From positions 248,001-312,000 of the forward strand of contig NZ_JOEE01000001.1 in NCBI RefSeq assembly GCF_000720925.1: a stretch of DNA of 64,000 nucleotides, written 5' to 3'. Of this stretch, positions 28,919-37,615 are shown piece by piece. A program made the position numbers and the translations under genes. This DNA is from Phycicoccus jejuensis (GTDB lineage Bacteria > Actinomycetota > Actinomycetes > Actinomycetales > Dermatophilaceae). Position 1 is the stretch's first letter. Each line of letters opens with the position of its first letter. A model generated the notes under the pieces. That model was not told where the DNA came from, ran no database searches, and saw only the letters and a list, made by a program, of their open reading frames with translations.

Positions 28919-30154
28919 TCAGCCGGCGGCGACGATCGCGTCGACCCGCTCGGGGGCGTAGAGGCGGTCGGCCACGGCCGCGGCGAGCCCGTGCAGCCCG
29001 GCGAGGTCGCCCTGGCTCGAGGGCAGGATCGTCAGGCGGCGGGTGGCCAGCGGGAGGGAACGCGCGTAGACGGACTCGCGGATCCCGGCGAAGAGGTGGT
29101 CGGCGGCGGCCGCGAGGTCGCCCCCGATGACGACGACCTCGGGGTTGAGGAGGCTGACAGCGTCGGACAGGGCGATCCCGATGAAGCGGCCCGCCCGCCG
29201 CGACAGCGCGGTGGCGCTCGGGTCCCCGGCCTTGACGAGCGCGACGACCTCGGGCACGGACGAGACGTCGTGGCCGGCCGCGCGCAGGTCGCGGATGAGC
29301 GCCCAGCCGCCGGCGTAGGCCTCGATGCACCCGGTGTTGCCGCAGCGGCAGGCGGGCGCCGGACCCTCGTCCGGCGCGGTGACCTGGATGTGGCCGATGT
29401 CGCCCGCGGCGCCGTCGAAGCCGCGGTACACCGAGCCGCCGATGACCAGGCCCGCGCCGACACCGGTCGCCAGCTTGAGCAGGAGCATCGACGAGCGGTC
29501 GGCATGGGCGGAGCGGTGCTCGCCGACGGCCATCGCGTTGGCGTCGTTCTCGACGACGACCGGGCAGGGCAGGTGCTCGGCGAACCAGTCGCGGATGGGG
29601 AAGCGGTCCCAGCCGGTCATGATCGGCGGGCTGACGACCGTGCCGGCGTCCCCGTCGACCGGCCCGGGCAGGGCCAGGCCCACGCCGTGCACCTCGGCCC
29701 GGGTGACGCCCACGCGGCGCAGGGCGTCGTCGAGGTGGCCGAGGACCTCGGTGAGCCAGGGCTCGGGCCCGATCCCGACGGGGAGGTCGTGCCGCTGCTG
29801 GTCGAGGATGCGCCCGCCGAGGTCGGTGACGGCGACGCGGACCCCGGTGGCCCCCGCGTCGGCGAGCGCGAGGACGCCGCCCTCCTCGCGGAAGCGGAAG
29901 CGGGTCGGGGGGCGTCCCCTGGTCGTCGCGACGGGGGTCACCTCGGCGAGCAGGCCGGCGTCGACGAGGGCGTCGAGGCGCGCGGCGACGGTGGAGCGGG
30001 AGGTGCCGGTCAGCTCGACGAGCTCGGCCCGGGTCAGCTCGCCGTGCGCCCGGACGAGGGCGAGGACCTGGCCGGGGGAGCCGGGGGCGGCCGCGGGGCG
30101 CACCGGGCGACCGAGGAGGGCCACGGGGCCCGCGGGCTCGGTCGTCGTGGACAT
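28919..30154 (-). CDS. ROK-family transcriptional regulator
   Basis: The 411-residue protein has an N-terminal winged helix (GELTRAELVELTGTSRSTVAARLDALVDAGLL) joined to a ROK domain. The ROK part shows the phosphate-binding ADAGATGVRVAVTDLGG and a zinc-type motif CRCGNTGCIEAYAGG, with VGLALPGPVD between. The HTH marks it as a regulator of the NagC/Mlc/XylR group and not as a sugar kinase. It is divergent from a sugar ABC operon and most likely represses that operon until a sugar binds. FrcR of rhizobia, the fructose ABC regulator, is a ROK protein as I recall, so the arrangement fits. Confidence 0.92.
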   Translation of the reverse strand: MSTTTEPAGPVALLGRPVRPAAAPGSPGQVLALVRAHGELTRAELVELTGTSRSTVAARLDALVDAGLLAEVTPVATTRGRPPTRFRFREEGGVLALADAGATGVRVAVTDLGGRILDQQRHDLPVGIGPEPWLTEVLGHLDDALRRVGVTRAEVHGVGLALPGPVDGDAGTVVSPPIMTGWDRFPIRDWFAEHLPCPVVVENDANAMAVGEHRSAHADRSSMLLLKLATGVGAGLVIGGSVYRGFDGAAGDIGHIQVTAPDEGPAPACRCGNTGCIEAYAGGWALIRDLRAAGHDVSSVPEVVALVKAGDPSATALSRRAGRFIGIALSDAVSLLNPEVVVIGGDLAAAADHLFAGIRESVYARSLPLATRRLTILPSSQGDLAGLHGLAAAVADRLYAPERVDAIVAAG

Positions 30155-30242
30155 CGCTGCTCCTGCCGTCGCTCACGGGCCCGGTCCGGGGGGCCGGCGA
30201 CGAGGGGCCTCGTCGCGCCGTGGTCATTTCTACCAGAGTGCA

Positions 30243-30292
30243 GGATCTTTTTGCTTGACACAAGTCATAAATAGGTGATCAACTGTCAAAAG
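30243..30292. promoter_or_regulatory. AT-rich divergent promoter/operator of the ketose operon
   Basis: This segment is far less GC-rich than its surroundings. It has TTGACA at 30255-30260 and its inverted copy TGTCAA at 30284-30289, separated by 23 bases, with TGATCA (30276-30281) inside. The arrangement between the ROK gene and the binding-protein gene suggests -35 elements and ROK operator half-sites; a clear -10 hexamer was not identified. Confidence 0.5.
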
Positions 30293-30340
30293 TCGCCGGA
30301 CGCCCCCACGCCGGCCCGCTCAACGAAGAGAGGCTCCCCC

Positions 30341-31393
30341 ATGGCCCGTGCACGCACCGCCGCCCGCCAGCTCGTCCTCGTCGCCACGGTCGGAGGCCTC
30401 GGTCTCGCGCTCACCGCGTGCGGCGGCTCCTCCACCGCCTCGGGCTCCGGCTCCGACGGCTCGTCCGCCGCCACCACCGGCAAGGTGGCCGCGGTCATCA
30501 AGGGCCTGGACAACCCGTTCTTCCAGACGATGGAGAAGGGCATCCAGGACCAGGCGAGCGCCGACGGCACCGACGTGACGATCCAGGCCGCCGCCGCCAT
30601 CACCGACACCAGCGGCCAGGCCGACAAGCTGACCGGGCTCGCCGGCCAGGACTACAAGTGCTTCGTCGTCAACCCGATCTCCGGCACCAACCTCGTCCAG
30701 GGCATCGCGCAGATCGCGGCCAAGGACGTCCCGATCGTCAACATCGACAGCCCGGTCGAGGCGGACGCCGCCAAGGCCGCGGGCGCGAAGATCGCGACCT
30801 ACATCGGCACCGACAACAACGCCGCCGGGCAGCTCGCCGGGAAGCAGATGGGCACCCTCCTGCCGGACGGCGGCGCGGTCGCCCTCGTCGGCGGGATCTC
30901 CGGTGACGTCACGAGCGGCGCGCGGCTCGACGGCTTCACCGCCGGCAAGCCGGCCAACGTCAGCATCGTCCAGACCGTCGCCGCCGACTGGGACCGCCAG
31001 ACCGCGCTGACCAAGGCGACCGACATCATGCGCGCCAACCCCGACCTCAAGGGCTTCTTCGCCGCCAACGACGACATGGGCCTGGGCATCGCCCGCGCGA
31101 TCGCCAACGCCGGCAAGACCGGGCAGATCAAGGTCATCAGCGTCGACGGCAACAAGGACGCGTTCGAGGCGATCAAGAGCGGCGGCATCGACGCCGTCGT
31201 CGCCCAGTTCCCCTACGTCGTCGGCAAGATGGGCCTCGAGGCCTGCGAGGCCGCGATGAAGGGCAAGACGCTGCCCGAGAAGGTCGACGCGCCGGTCCAG
31301 GTCGTCACCAAGGACACCGTCGACGCCGCGCTCTCGGCCGCCCCCAAGCCGGGCGAGGCGTACGACGACCCGTTCGCGGAGCTCCTCAAGTGA
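30341..31393 (+). CDS. Sugar ABC transporter, substrate-binding lipoprotein
   Basis: The 350-residue protein is a periplasmic-binding-protein type I of the ribose/fructose group. A lipoprotein signal ends at LTAC with Cys27. The mature part begins KVAAVIKGLDNPFFQTMEKG and contains NPISGTNLVQGI, VNIDSPVEADAA and FAANDDMGLGIARAI, as in RbsB/FrcB proteins. GAAGAGAGG precedes the ATG. It is the first gene of a five-gene operon (binding protein, permease, ATPase, epimerase, kinase). The ligand is inferred to be fructose or a rare ketose from the downstream epimerase. Confidence 0.93.
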   Translation: MARARTAARQLVLVATVGGLGLALTACGGSSTASGSGSDGSSAATTGKVAAVIKGLDNPFFQTMEKGIQDQASADGTDVTIQAAAAITDTSGQADKLTGLAGQDYKCFVVNPISGTNLVQGIAQIAAKDVPIVNIDSPVEADAAKAAGAKIATYIGTDNNAAGQLAGKQMGTLLPDGGAVALVGGISGDVTSGARLDGFTAGKPANVSIVQTVAADWDRQTALTKATDIMRANPDLKGFFAANDDMGLGIARAIANAGKTGQIKVISVDGNKDAFEAIKSGGIDAVVAQFPYVVGKMGLEACEAAMKGKTLPEKVDAPVQVVTKDTVDAALSAAPKPGEAYDDPFAELLK

Positions 31394-32406
31394 CGGCCCC
31401 GACCGTGACCCCCGCCCCGTCGTCCACCGCCCCCTCGTCCGCCCCGCCGGCGGACGAGGCGGGCCCCCGCCCCCGCACCGGCTGGCGCGACGTCGCGAAC
31501 TGGGCCGACTGGGCCGCGCTCGTCGGGCTCGTCGTCCTCGTCGTCGTCTTCCAGGCGCTCAACCCGACCTTCCTCAGCGCGGGCAACATCCAGTCGATGC
31601 TCGTCGCGGCCGCGATCCTCGTCGTCCTCGCCGTGGGCCAGACCTTCGTCGTCGCGACGAGCGGCATCGACCTCTCGATCGCGTCGACGATGACCCTCGC
31701 GGCCGTCGTCCTCGGGATCGTCTTCACCTCCGGCGCCGGCCTGCTGCCCGCGGTCGTCGCGGCCGTCGTCGCCGGCGGCCTCGTCGGGCTCGCGAACGGC
31801 CTGCTCGTCGCCCGCGGAAAGATCACCGACTTCATCGTCACCCTCGGGTCGCTCTCCGCGGCCTCCGGGCTGGCCCTGGTCCTCTCCGACGGCAAGCCGG
31901 CGACGATCATCAGCGCGCCGCTGCTGCGCCTGTCGACCGGGTCGGTCGGGATCATCGGCTACTCGGTGGTCGTCGCGGCGGCGATCGCCGTCGGCGCGCA
32001 CGTGGTCCTCTTCCACACGCGGTTCGGCACCCACGTGCTCGCGACCGGGGGCAACGCCGAGGCGGCCAACGCCACCGGCGTGCGCACCGCCCGGGTCAAG
32101 ACGGCGGTCTACGTCATCGCCGGCCTGCTCGCCGGGGTCGGGGCCGTGCTCCTCGTGGCCCGCGTCGGCGCCGCCGAGCCCGCGGCCAACACCGCCTTCC
32201 TGCTCAACAGCGTCGCCGCGGTCGTCCTCGGCGGGGTCAGCCTCTTCGGCGGACGGGCCACGGTGCTCGGGCCGGTCATCGGCGCGCTCCTGCTCACGGC
32301 GCTCGTCAATGGCCTGACCCTGCTCGGGGTCTCGCAGTTCTACCAGCCCCTGTCCGTCGGCGTCGTCGTCGTCGCGGCGGCCTTCCTCACGAGGTTCCAG
32401 AAGTGA
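31390..32406 (+). CDS. Sugar ABC transporter, permease (RbsC/FrcC type)
   Basis: The 338-residue membrane protein has 8-10 hydrophobic helices and the family block ILVVLAVGQTFVVATSGIDL near residue 75, followed by LGGVSLFGGRATVLGPVIGA near the C-terminus. The first 35 residues are Pro/Ala-rich and cytoplasmic. Its GTG start overlaps the stop of the binding-protein gene (GTGA), and its own stop overlaps the ATPase start. It forms the channel of the ketose importer. Confidence 0.93.
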   Translation: MTAPTVTPAPSSTAPSSAPPADEAGPRPRTGWRDVANWADWAALVGLVVLVVVFQALNPTFLSAGNIQSMLVAAAILVVLAVGQTFVVATSGIDLSIASTMTLAAVVLGIVFTSGAGLLPAVVAAVVAGGLVGLANGLLVARGKITDFIVTLGSLSAASGLALVLSDGKPATIISAPLLRLSTGSVGIIGYSVVVAAAIAVGAHVVLFHTRFGTHVLATGGNAEAANATGVRTARVKTAVYVIAGLLAGVGAVLLVARVGAAEPAANTAFLLNSVAAVVLGGVSLFGGRATVLGPVIGALLLTALVNGLTLLGVSQFYQPLSVGVVVVAAAFLTRFQK

Positions 32407-33248
32407 CCAGCACCCAGACCGCGGGGACGCCCCTCGCCCACGACGTCCCCGCCGACGCACTCCTCGACGTCCGCGACGTCAGCCTCTCGTTCGGGCAGGT
32501 CCGCGCGCTGCGCGACGTGACGATGCACGCCCGCCGCGGCGAGGTCACCGCGATCGTCGGCGACAACGGCGCCGGCAAGAGCACGCTCATCCGCTGCATC
32601 AGCGGGATCCACCGGCCCGACGCCGGCACCATCCGGTTCGACGGCGCGGACACCGGCTTCCGCTCGCCCGAGGACGCCCGCGAGGCGGGCATCGAGACCG
32701 TCCACCAGAACCTCGCGCTCGTCGAGGACCTCACGGTGTGGCAGAACCTCTACCTCAACCGCGAGCTGACCCGCGGCGTCGGGCCGTTCCGCGTCCTCGA
32801 CCGGAAGGCGATGCGCGCCGGCGCGGCCGAGAAGGTCTCGGGCCTCGCGGTCAACGTCCCCGCGGTCGGCTCGCGGGTGCGGCGCCTCAGCGGTGGGCAG
32901 CGGCAGGCGGTGGCCATCTGCCGGGCCGCCGGGTTCGCCTCGAAGCTCATCATCATGGACGAGCCGACGGCCGCCCTCGGCGTCCAGGAGACCGCCAAGG
33001 TCGAGCGGCTCGTCGAGGACCTGCGCGGGCAGGGCCACGCGATCGTCCTCATCAGCCACAACTTCGCCCAGGTGCTGCGGCTCAGCGACGCCGTCTGGGT
33101 CATGCGGGCCGGGCGCTGCGTCGCCGGCCGCCGCACAGCGCAGACCGACGGCGACGAGATCGTCGGCCTCATCACCGGCGCCCGCCCGGGCGACCACGAG
33201 GCCGTGCCCGCCGGCGCGGCCTCCCCGACGGAAGGACCCACCCCGTGA
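32403..33248 (+). CDS. Sugar ABC transporter, single-domain ATPase (FrcA type)
   Basis: The 281-residue ATPase has one nucleotide-binding domain: Walker A VGDNGAGKST (52-61), signature RLSGGQRQAV near 161, Walker B LIIMDEPTAAL and H-loop VLISHNF. Ribose and xylose systems use a duplicated RbsA-type ATPase of about 500 residues; the single-domain form is typical of FrcA-type fructose/mannose/ribose importers. Start and stop overlap both neighbours by GTGA. The C-terminal 20 residues are Ala/Pro-rich. Confidence 0.92.
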   Translation: MTSTQTAGTPLAHDVPADALLDVRDVSLSFGQVRALRDVTMHARRGEVTAIVGDNGAGKSTLIRCISGIHRPDAGTIRFDGADTGFRSPEDAREAGIETVHQNLALVEDLTVWQNLYLNRELTRGVGPFRVLDRKAMRAGAAEKVSGLAVNVPAVGSRVRRLSGGQRQAVAICRAAGFASKLIIMDEPTAALGVQETAKVERLVEDLRGQGHAIVLISHNFAQVLRLSDAVWVMRAGRCVAGRRTAQTDGDEIVGLITGARPGDHEAVPAGAASPTEGPTP

Positions 33249-34123
33249 CCGCGAACCCCCTCGGCATCCACGCCCTCGTCTGGGTCGGTGACACCTCCCC
33301 GGAGTCCGTCGCCGCCGCCGTCGAGCGCACCGCCGCGACCGGCTTCGACCTCCTCGAGTTCTCGCTGCACGACTCGGTCAACCTCGACCGCGCCGCCACC
33401 CGGGCGGCCCTCGAGGCCCACGGGCTGCAGGCCGCCTGCTCGCGGGGGCTCGCGCCGGATGCCGACGTCTCGAGCGAGGACCCGGCCGTCGTCTCCCGCG
33501 GCGCCGAGCTGCTCCAGGAGTCGCTCGCGGTGACGGCCGACATCGGCGGCACCGTCCTGACCGGTGCGCTGTACAGCGCCTTCGGCAAGGCGGCCGCGCC
33601 GCTCACCGCGAAGGGCCGGGCCAACGTCGTCGCCGTCCTCAAGGACCTCGCCGTCGACGCGGCCGCCCGGGGCGTCACGCTCGGGCTCGAGGTGTGCAAC
33701 CGCTACGAGACCAACGTCGTCAACACCGCACGCGACGCGGTACGCCTCGCCGACGACATCGGCGCGGACAACGTCGTGGTGCACCTGGACACGTACCACA
33801 TGAACATCGAGGAGGACTCGATGAGCGACCCCGTGCGCGAGGTCGGCGACCGCCTCGGCTACGTCCACGTCGGCGAGAACCACCGCGGCTACCTCGGCTC
33901 CGGCCACCTCGACTTCGAGGGCTTCTTCGGGGCCCTCGCCGACATCGGGTACCGCGGCCCGGTGACCTTCGAGTCGTTCTCGTCGGCCGTGCTCGCCCCG
34001 GGGCTGAGCAACGACCTGGCCATCTGGCGCAACCTCTGGTCCGACGGCACCGACCTCGCGCGGGAGGCGCACGGCTTCCTCACGGCGGGCCTGGACCGGG
34101 CCCACGCCGCCGTCGCGCGATGA
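33245..34123 (+). CDS. Sugar epimerase, D-tagatose/D-psicose 3-epimerase-like
   Basis: The 292-residue TIM-barrel protein carries the ketose 3-epimerase pattern: GTVLTGALYSAFGK near residue 101, catalytic Glu149 in GLEVCNRYETN, metal ligands in VHLDTYHMNIEEDS, HVGENHRGYLGSGHLDF, and the second catalytic Glu243 in TFESFSS. Family members interconvert D-fructose with D-psicose (allulose) or D-tagatose with D-sorbose using Mn2+. The GTG start overlaps the ATPase stop, so it is translated with the importer. It probably turns the imported rare ketose into fructose or a related sugar for the kinase that follows. Confidence 0.9.
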   Translation: MTANPLGIHALVWVGDTSPESVAAAVERTAATGFDLLEFSLHDSVNLDRAATRAALEAHGLQAACSRGLAPDADVSSEDPAVVSRGAELLQESLAVTADIGGTVLTGALYSAFGKAAAPLTAKGRANVVAVLKDLAVDAAARGVTLGLEVCNRYETNVVNTARDAVRLADDIGADNVVVHLDTYHMNIEEDSMSDPVREVGDRLGYVHVGENHRGYLGSGHLDFEGFFGALADIGYRGPVTFESFSSAVLAPGLSNDLAIWRNLWSDGTDLAREAHGFLTAGLDRAHAAVAR

Positions 34124-34130
34124 TGGGCCG

Positions 34131-34826
34131 ATGAGCGCCGGCCCCCGACCGTCCGACACCGCCCCCGAGGGTCTCGGCGAGCTCGCCGACCTCGCCGAGA
34201 CCCTGGTCGGGTCGGCCGGTGACGGACGCGCGCTGCTCGGCGTCGCCGGCGTGCCGGGGGCGGGCAAGTCGACGCTCGCGGAGGCGCTCGTCGCCGAGCT
34301 CGCCCGACGGCACGGGGACGGCTGGGTGGCCCAGGTGCCGATGGACGGCTACCACCTCGCGGACGTGCAGCTCGAGCGGCTCGGCCTGCGCGACCGCAAG
34401 GGCGCCCCGGCCACGTTCGACGCGCTCGGGTACGCGGCGCTGCTGCGCCGCCTGCGGGAGGACCCCGAGCGCGACGTCTACGCGCCGGGGTTCGAGCGGG
34501 TGCTGGAGCAGCCGATCGCCGGCGCCGTGGTCGTGCGCGGCGGGACGCGGCTCGTCGTCACCGAGGGCAACTACCTGCTGCTGGAGGGGGACTGGCGCGA
34601 GGCGCGCGAGGCCCTCGACGCCGTCTGGCTCGTCGACGGGGACGACGCCGTCCGGCGCCGCCGGCTGCTGGCCCGGCACGTCGAGTTCGGCAAGACGCCG
34701 GAGGAGGCCGCGGCCTGGGTGGCGGCGGTGGACGACCGCAACGCCGAGCTCGTGCGCGAGCGGGCCGGGGCGGCCGACCGTGTCGTGCTCGTCACCGACG
34801 GCGGCTGGGAGCTCGCGCGCGGCTGA
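34131..34826 (+). CDS. P-loop sugar/nucleoside kinase, FrcK-like
   Basis: The 231-residue kinase of the uridine kinase/phosphoribulokinase group has Walker A GVPGAGKST (40-48), the substrate-side acid in VPMDGYHL, and the lid-like RRRRLLARHVEFGKTPEEA. VTEGNYLLLEGDW is characteristic of the YggC/FrcK-type subgroup. In rhizobia, FrcK follows the frcBCA fructose importer genes; here it ends the ketose operon, 7 bases after the epimerase. It is therefore a candidate ketose kinase. The exact sugar is not known. Confidence 0.85.
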   Translation: MSAGPRPSDTAPEGLGELADLAETLVGSAGDGRALLGVAGVPGAGKSTLAEALVAELARRHGDGWVAQVPMDGYHLADVQLERLGLRDRKGAPATFDALGYAALLRRLREDPERDVYAPGFERVLEQPIAGAVVVRGGTRLVVTEGNYLLLEGDWREAREALDAVWLVDGDDAVRRRRLLARHVEFGKTPEEAAAWVAAVDDRNAELVRERAGAADRVVLVTDGGWELARG

Positions 34827-34875
34827 CCCTCGCTCGCGTCGCCCCATCTGTTGCCAGCAAAAACTCTGACCGACA

Positions 34876-34889
34876 GGCGAATTCGCCTT
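34876..34889. promoter_or_regulatory. Perfect 14-base palindrome next to the LexA box
   Basis: AGGCGAATTCGCCT is perfectly self-complementary and ends two bases before the LexA box. It may be a second operator or a promoter-associated site for the HNH gene; nothing else supports a specific protein. Confidence 0.4.
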
Positions 34890-34891
34890 CT

Positions 34892-34907
34892 CGAACCCTT
34901 GTTCGAA
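34892..34907. promoter_or_regulatory. LexA (SOS) box
   Basis: TCGAAC-CCTT-GTTCGA is a perfect match to the Gram-positive/actinobacterial LexA consensus TCGAAC-N4-GTTCGA. It lies 45 bases upstream of the ATG of the HNH gene, with TAGGCT (34922-34927) downstream as a possible -10 element. Confidence 0.9.
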
Positions 34908-34952
34908 CGGCCCCGCGGCGGTAGGCTGGGACCACGAGGGGAGGGGGAGCCG

Positions 34953-36563
34953 ATGCAGTCCCAGACCACGGCGCGACCGGGTCCGCGCGAGGTCGCCGAG
35001 GCGGCCCGCAGGGCGCGGCAGGTGGTGGGCGCGGTCCTCTCCCCGGCCGGTGCCCGCGGCTCGAGCGAGGAGTGGGCCGCCGCCCTCGGGGAGCTCCGGG
35101 CCCTGGCCGACGTCGTCGAGGCGGCCGAGGCCGAAGCGGCCGTGCGCCTGGCGGCCATCGAGCCGCTCGTCCTCGAGACCGGCGAGCTCGTCGAGACCCA
35201 CCGTGCGCCCGGCCACGTCTCGCTCGACGCGCCGTCGATCGTCTCCGGGGTGCTGGGGATGACGGCCGTCCACGCCGAGCGCTGGGTGCGCGACGCCGTC
35301 CGCCGCGCCGCCGACGGCCCTGACGGGACCGACACGGCGACCGGCCTCGGCGCGCTCCACCTCGCCATGGCGCAGGGGCGCCTGGACGGGTACCGCGCGG
35401 GCGTCGTCGCCCGCGAGCTCGAGGAGGTCCCGGCGCAGGTCGCCGCCACCGTGCTCGAGGCCGTCGACGCGTACCTCGGCGTCGAGGACGCGCCCCGCCT
35501 GCGCCGCCGGGTGCGGCGGGTTCTGGCCCGCATCTCGCCGGACCTGTTGCGGCAGAGGGCGGTCCGGGCCCGGGCGGCGTCGTCGCTGCGCCGCTGGGTC
35601 GACGAGCCGGGCACCGACACCTGGCTCGGCACCTTCCCCTCCGAGGAGGCCTGTCGGGCGTGGGCCGCCATCGACGCGCTCGCGCAGCGCCTCGTCGCCG
35701 ACGGCACCTGCGAGGGCATCGACCGGGCACGGGCCCGGGCGCTCACCGACCTCGTGACGGGTAGCGCGACCATCGACCTCCGGGTCCACGTCGTGACCGT
35801 CGTCCCGGACGGCGACCCCGACGGCGAGGTCCGGCCGGCGGGGTCGGCGGTTGCCACGCGGCCGACCGACCTCGTGACCGTGCACGGCGCTGCGCCCGGC
35901 GAGCCCGTCCTCGTCGCCCGTGACTGGCTGGAGCGTGCCGTGGCCGCCACCTCCTCCCGCACCGACCACCTCGGGCGGGTCGTCGTCGACCCCTCGAGCG
36001 GTGCCCTCGTGCCGGTCGACGACACCGGGACCGACGGCTACCGGCCGGCGGCCGGGCTCGCACGGCTCGTGCGGGCGCGGGACGGGCGCTGCCGCTTCCC
36101 GGGGTGCCACGTCGCCGCCCGGTTCTGCGACCTCGACCACGTCGTGCCCTGGCCCGTCGGGCCCACGACGGCACGCAACCTCGTGTGCCTGTGTCGGCGG
36201 CACCACCGCACCAAGCAGCGGCCGGGATGGTCGGTCGTCCTCCACCCGGACGCCACTACGACCTGGGTGGACCCGACCGGTCGGCGCCGGACCACGCATC
36301 CGCTGGACCACCGGCCGGTCGTCCTGCCCGACACCGGGTCCGACGCCGACCAGCCGGCGCGCCCGGCCGGTGCGGCGCCGAGCCACGCACCCCACTCCGT
36401 CCTCGAGCACCTGCTCGAGCACGGCGGGCCGCCGCAGCCCTCGCGGGGCTGCCGGGTCGAGGTCCACCGCCCCCGCGGTCGGCCGCCGGGCCGGCTCGTC
36501 GTCGAGCTCACGCCGCACCCCCGGCGGCGCCGCTCGACGCCGCCCGCGTCACCCCCGTTCTGA
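34953..36563 (+). CDS. 13E12/DUF222 family HNH endonuclease-like protein
   Basis: The 536-residue protein has a long helical DUF222 region (about 1-300), and then an HNH nuclease domain at about 378-425. That domain has paired Cys in RCRFPGCH and VCLCRRHH, and the catalytic His in CDLDHVVPW. The C-terminus is Pro/Arg-rich. Members of this family (13E12 repeat proteins) are abundant in actinobacteria, and several of those in Mycobacterium tuberculosis are in the LexA regulon. A perfect LexA box upstream agrees with DNA-damage induction. The ATG at 34953 has a GAGGGGAGGGGGAG ribosome-binding stretch. The target is unknown; the family may be mobile or act on damaged DNA. Confidence 0.9.
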   Translation: MQSQTTARPGPREVAEAARRARQVVGAVLSPAGARGSSEEWAAALGELRALADVVEAAEAEAAVRLAAIEPLVLETGELVETHRAPGHVSLDAPSIVSGVLGMTAVHAERWVRDAVRRAADGPDGTDTATGLGALHLAMAQGRLDGYRAGVVARELEEVPAQVAATVLEAVDAYLGVEDAPRLRRRVRRVLARISPDLLRQRAVRARAASSLRRWVDEPGTDTWLGTFPSEEACRAWAAIDALAQRLVADGTCEGIDRARARALTDLVTGSATIDLRVHVVTVVPDGDPDGEVRPAGSAVATRPTDLVTVHGAAPGEPVLVARDWLERAVAATSSRTDHLGRVVVDPSSGALVPVDDTGTDGYRPAAGLARLVRARDGRCRFPGCHVAARFCDLDHVVPWPVGPTTARNLVCLCRRHHRTKQRPGWSVVLHPDATTTWVDPTGRRRTTHPLDHRPVVLPDTGSDADQPARPAGAAPSHAPHSVLEHLLEHGGPPQPSRGCRVEVHRPRGRPPGRLVVELTPHPRRRRSTPPASPPF

Positions 36564-36601
36564 GCCGCCCGGTGAGCCTCGACGGGCGTAGCGTCCCGAG
36601 G

Positions 36602-37591
36602 ATGAGCATCCGCCTCGGCTACCAGATCCCGAACTTCAGCTACCCCGGGGGCGACCCCGCGCGCATCGTGCCGACCGTGGTCCAGCAGGCGCAGGAGGCG
36701 GACGCCGCGGGCGTGGACGCCGTCCTCGTGATGGACCACTTCTACCAGCTGCCCGGCATCGGCGAGCCGGACCAGCCCATGCTCGAGGCCTACACGCTGC
36801 TCGGCGCGCTCGCGACGGCCACCGAGCGGGTGCAGCTCTCGACGCTCGTCACCGGCAACACCTACCGCAACCCGACGCTGCTCGCGAAGGAGGTGACGAC
36901 CCTCGACCTCGTGAGCGGCGGACGCGCGGTGCTGGGCCTCGGCGCCGGCTGGTTCGAGCTCGAGCACCGGCAGCTGGGCTTCGAGTTCGGCACCTTCACC
37001 GACCGCTTCCAGCGGCTCGAGGAGGCGCTGTCCATCATCGAGCCGATGCTGCGCGGTGAGCGGCCGACGGTCTCCGGCGAGTGGTACCGCACGGAGTCGG
37101 CGATGAACGAGCCGCGGCTGCGCGACGACCTGCCGATCCTCCTCGGCGGTGGGGGAGAGCGGAAGACGTTCAAGTACGCGGCTCGCCACGCGGCGCACCT
37201 CAACCTCATCTGCAACGCGACCGAGATCCCCCGCAAGCTCGAGGCCCTCGCCGCCCGGTGCGAGGAGGAGGGGCGCGAGCGCTCGACGCTCGAGACCAGC
37301 TACCTGGCCTTCGTGATGATGGACGAGGACGGCGACGCGGCGCGCCGCCTGCACCGGGACTTCCTCGCCGCCCGTGGCGTCGACCTCGACGCGATGGACG
37401 AGGACCAGCGGCGCGCCTCGACCGACCGGCAGTTCGCCGGCACGCCCGAGGAGGTGGCCGGGCAGCTGCAGGAGCGGGTGCTCGACCACGGGGTCGACGG
37501 GCTCATCGTCAACATGGTCGCCAACGGCCACGAGCCGGGGGTCGTCTCGATGATGGCCGAGGCGCTGGCGCCCCTCGTGCGGTCGCGCTGA
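36602..37591 (+). CDS. LLM-class F420-dependent oxidoreductase
   Basis: The 329-residue TIM barrel belongs to the luciferase-like monooxygenase superfamily. It opens with RLGYQIPNFSYPGG and has DAVLVMDHFYQLP, LSTLVTGNTYRNPTLLAKEV and VLGLGAGWFELEH, which form the flavin/F420 site. These features fit F420-dependent reductases better than FMN monooxygenases. ATG at 36602 is preceded by TAGCGT at a gap of 7 bases, suggesting a leaderless message, although GAGG is also close. The substrate is unknown. Its presence implies that the organism makes F420. Confidence 0.9.
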   Translation: MSIRLGYQIPNFSYPGGDPARIVPTVVQQAQEADAAGVDAVLVMDHFYQLPGIGEPDQPMLEAYTLLGALATATERVQLSTLVTGNTYRNPTLLAKEVTTLDLVSGGRAVLGLGAGWFELEHRQLGFEFGTFTDRFQRLEEALSIIEPMLRGERPTVSGEWYRTESAMNEPRLRDDLPILLGGGGERKTFKYAARHAAHLNLICNATEIPRKLEALAARCEEEGRERSTLETSYLAFVMMDEDGDAARRLHRDFLAARGVDLDAMDEDQRRASTDRQFAGTPEEVAGQLQERVLDHGVDGLIVNMVANGHEPGVVSMMAEALAPLVRSR

Positions 37592-37615
37592 CCCGCCCGC
37601 GGGGCGCCGCAGGCG

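Noticed and set aside
28919-30154. ROK protein as a sugar kinase of the ketose operon
   Set aside because: It has an N-terminal winged helix and lies divergent from the operon, so it is a regulator. The kinase role is filled by the P-loop protein at 34131-34826.
30255-30289. Complete sigma-70 promoter with TTGACA as -35
   Set aside because: No acceptable -10 hexamer lies 16-18 bases downstream. The inverted TGTCAA suggests operator half-sites instead.
34953-36563. HNH protein as homing endonuclease or mobile intron
   Set aside because: No intron, IS ends or target duplication are visible, and the DUF222 plus LexA-box arrangement is typical of chromosomal 13E12 genes.
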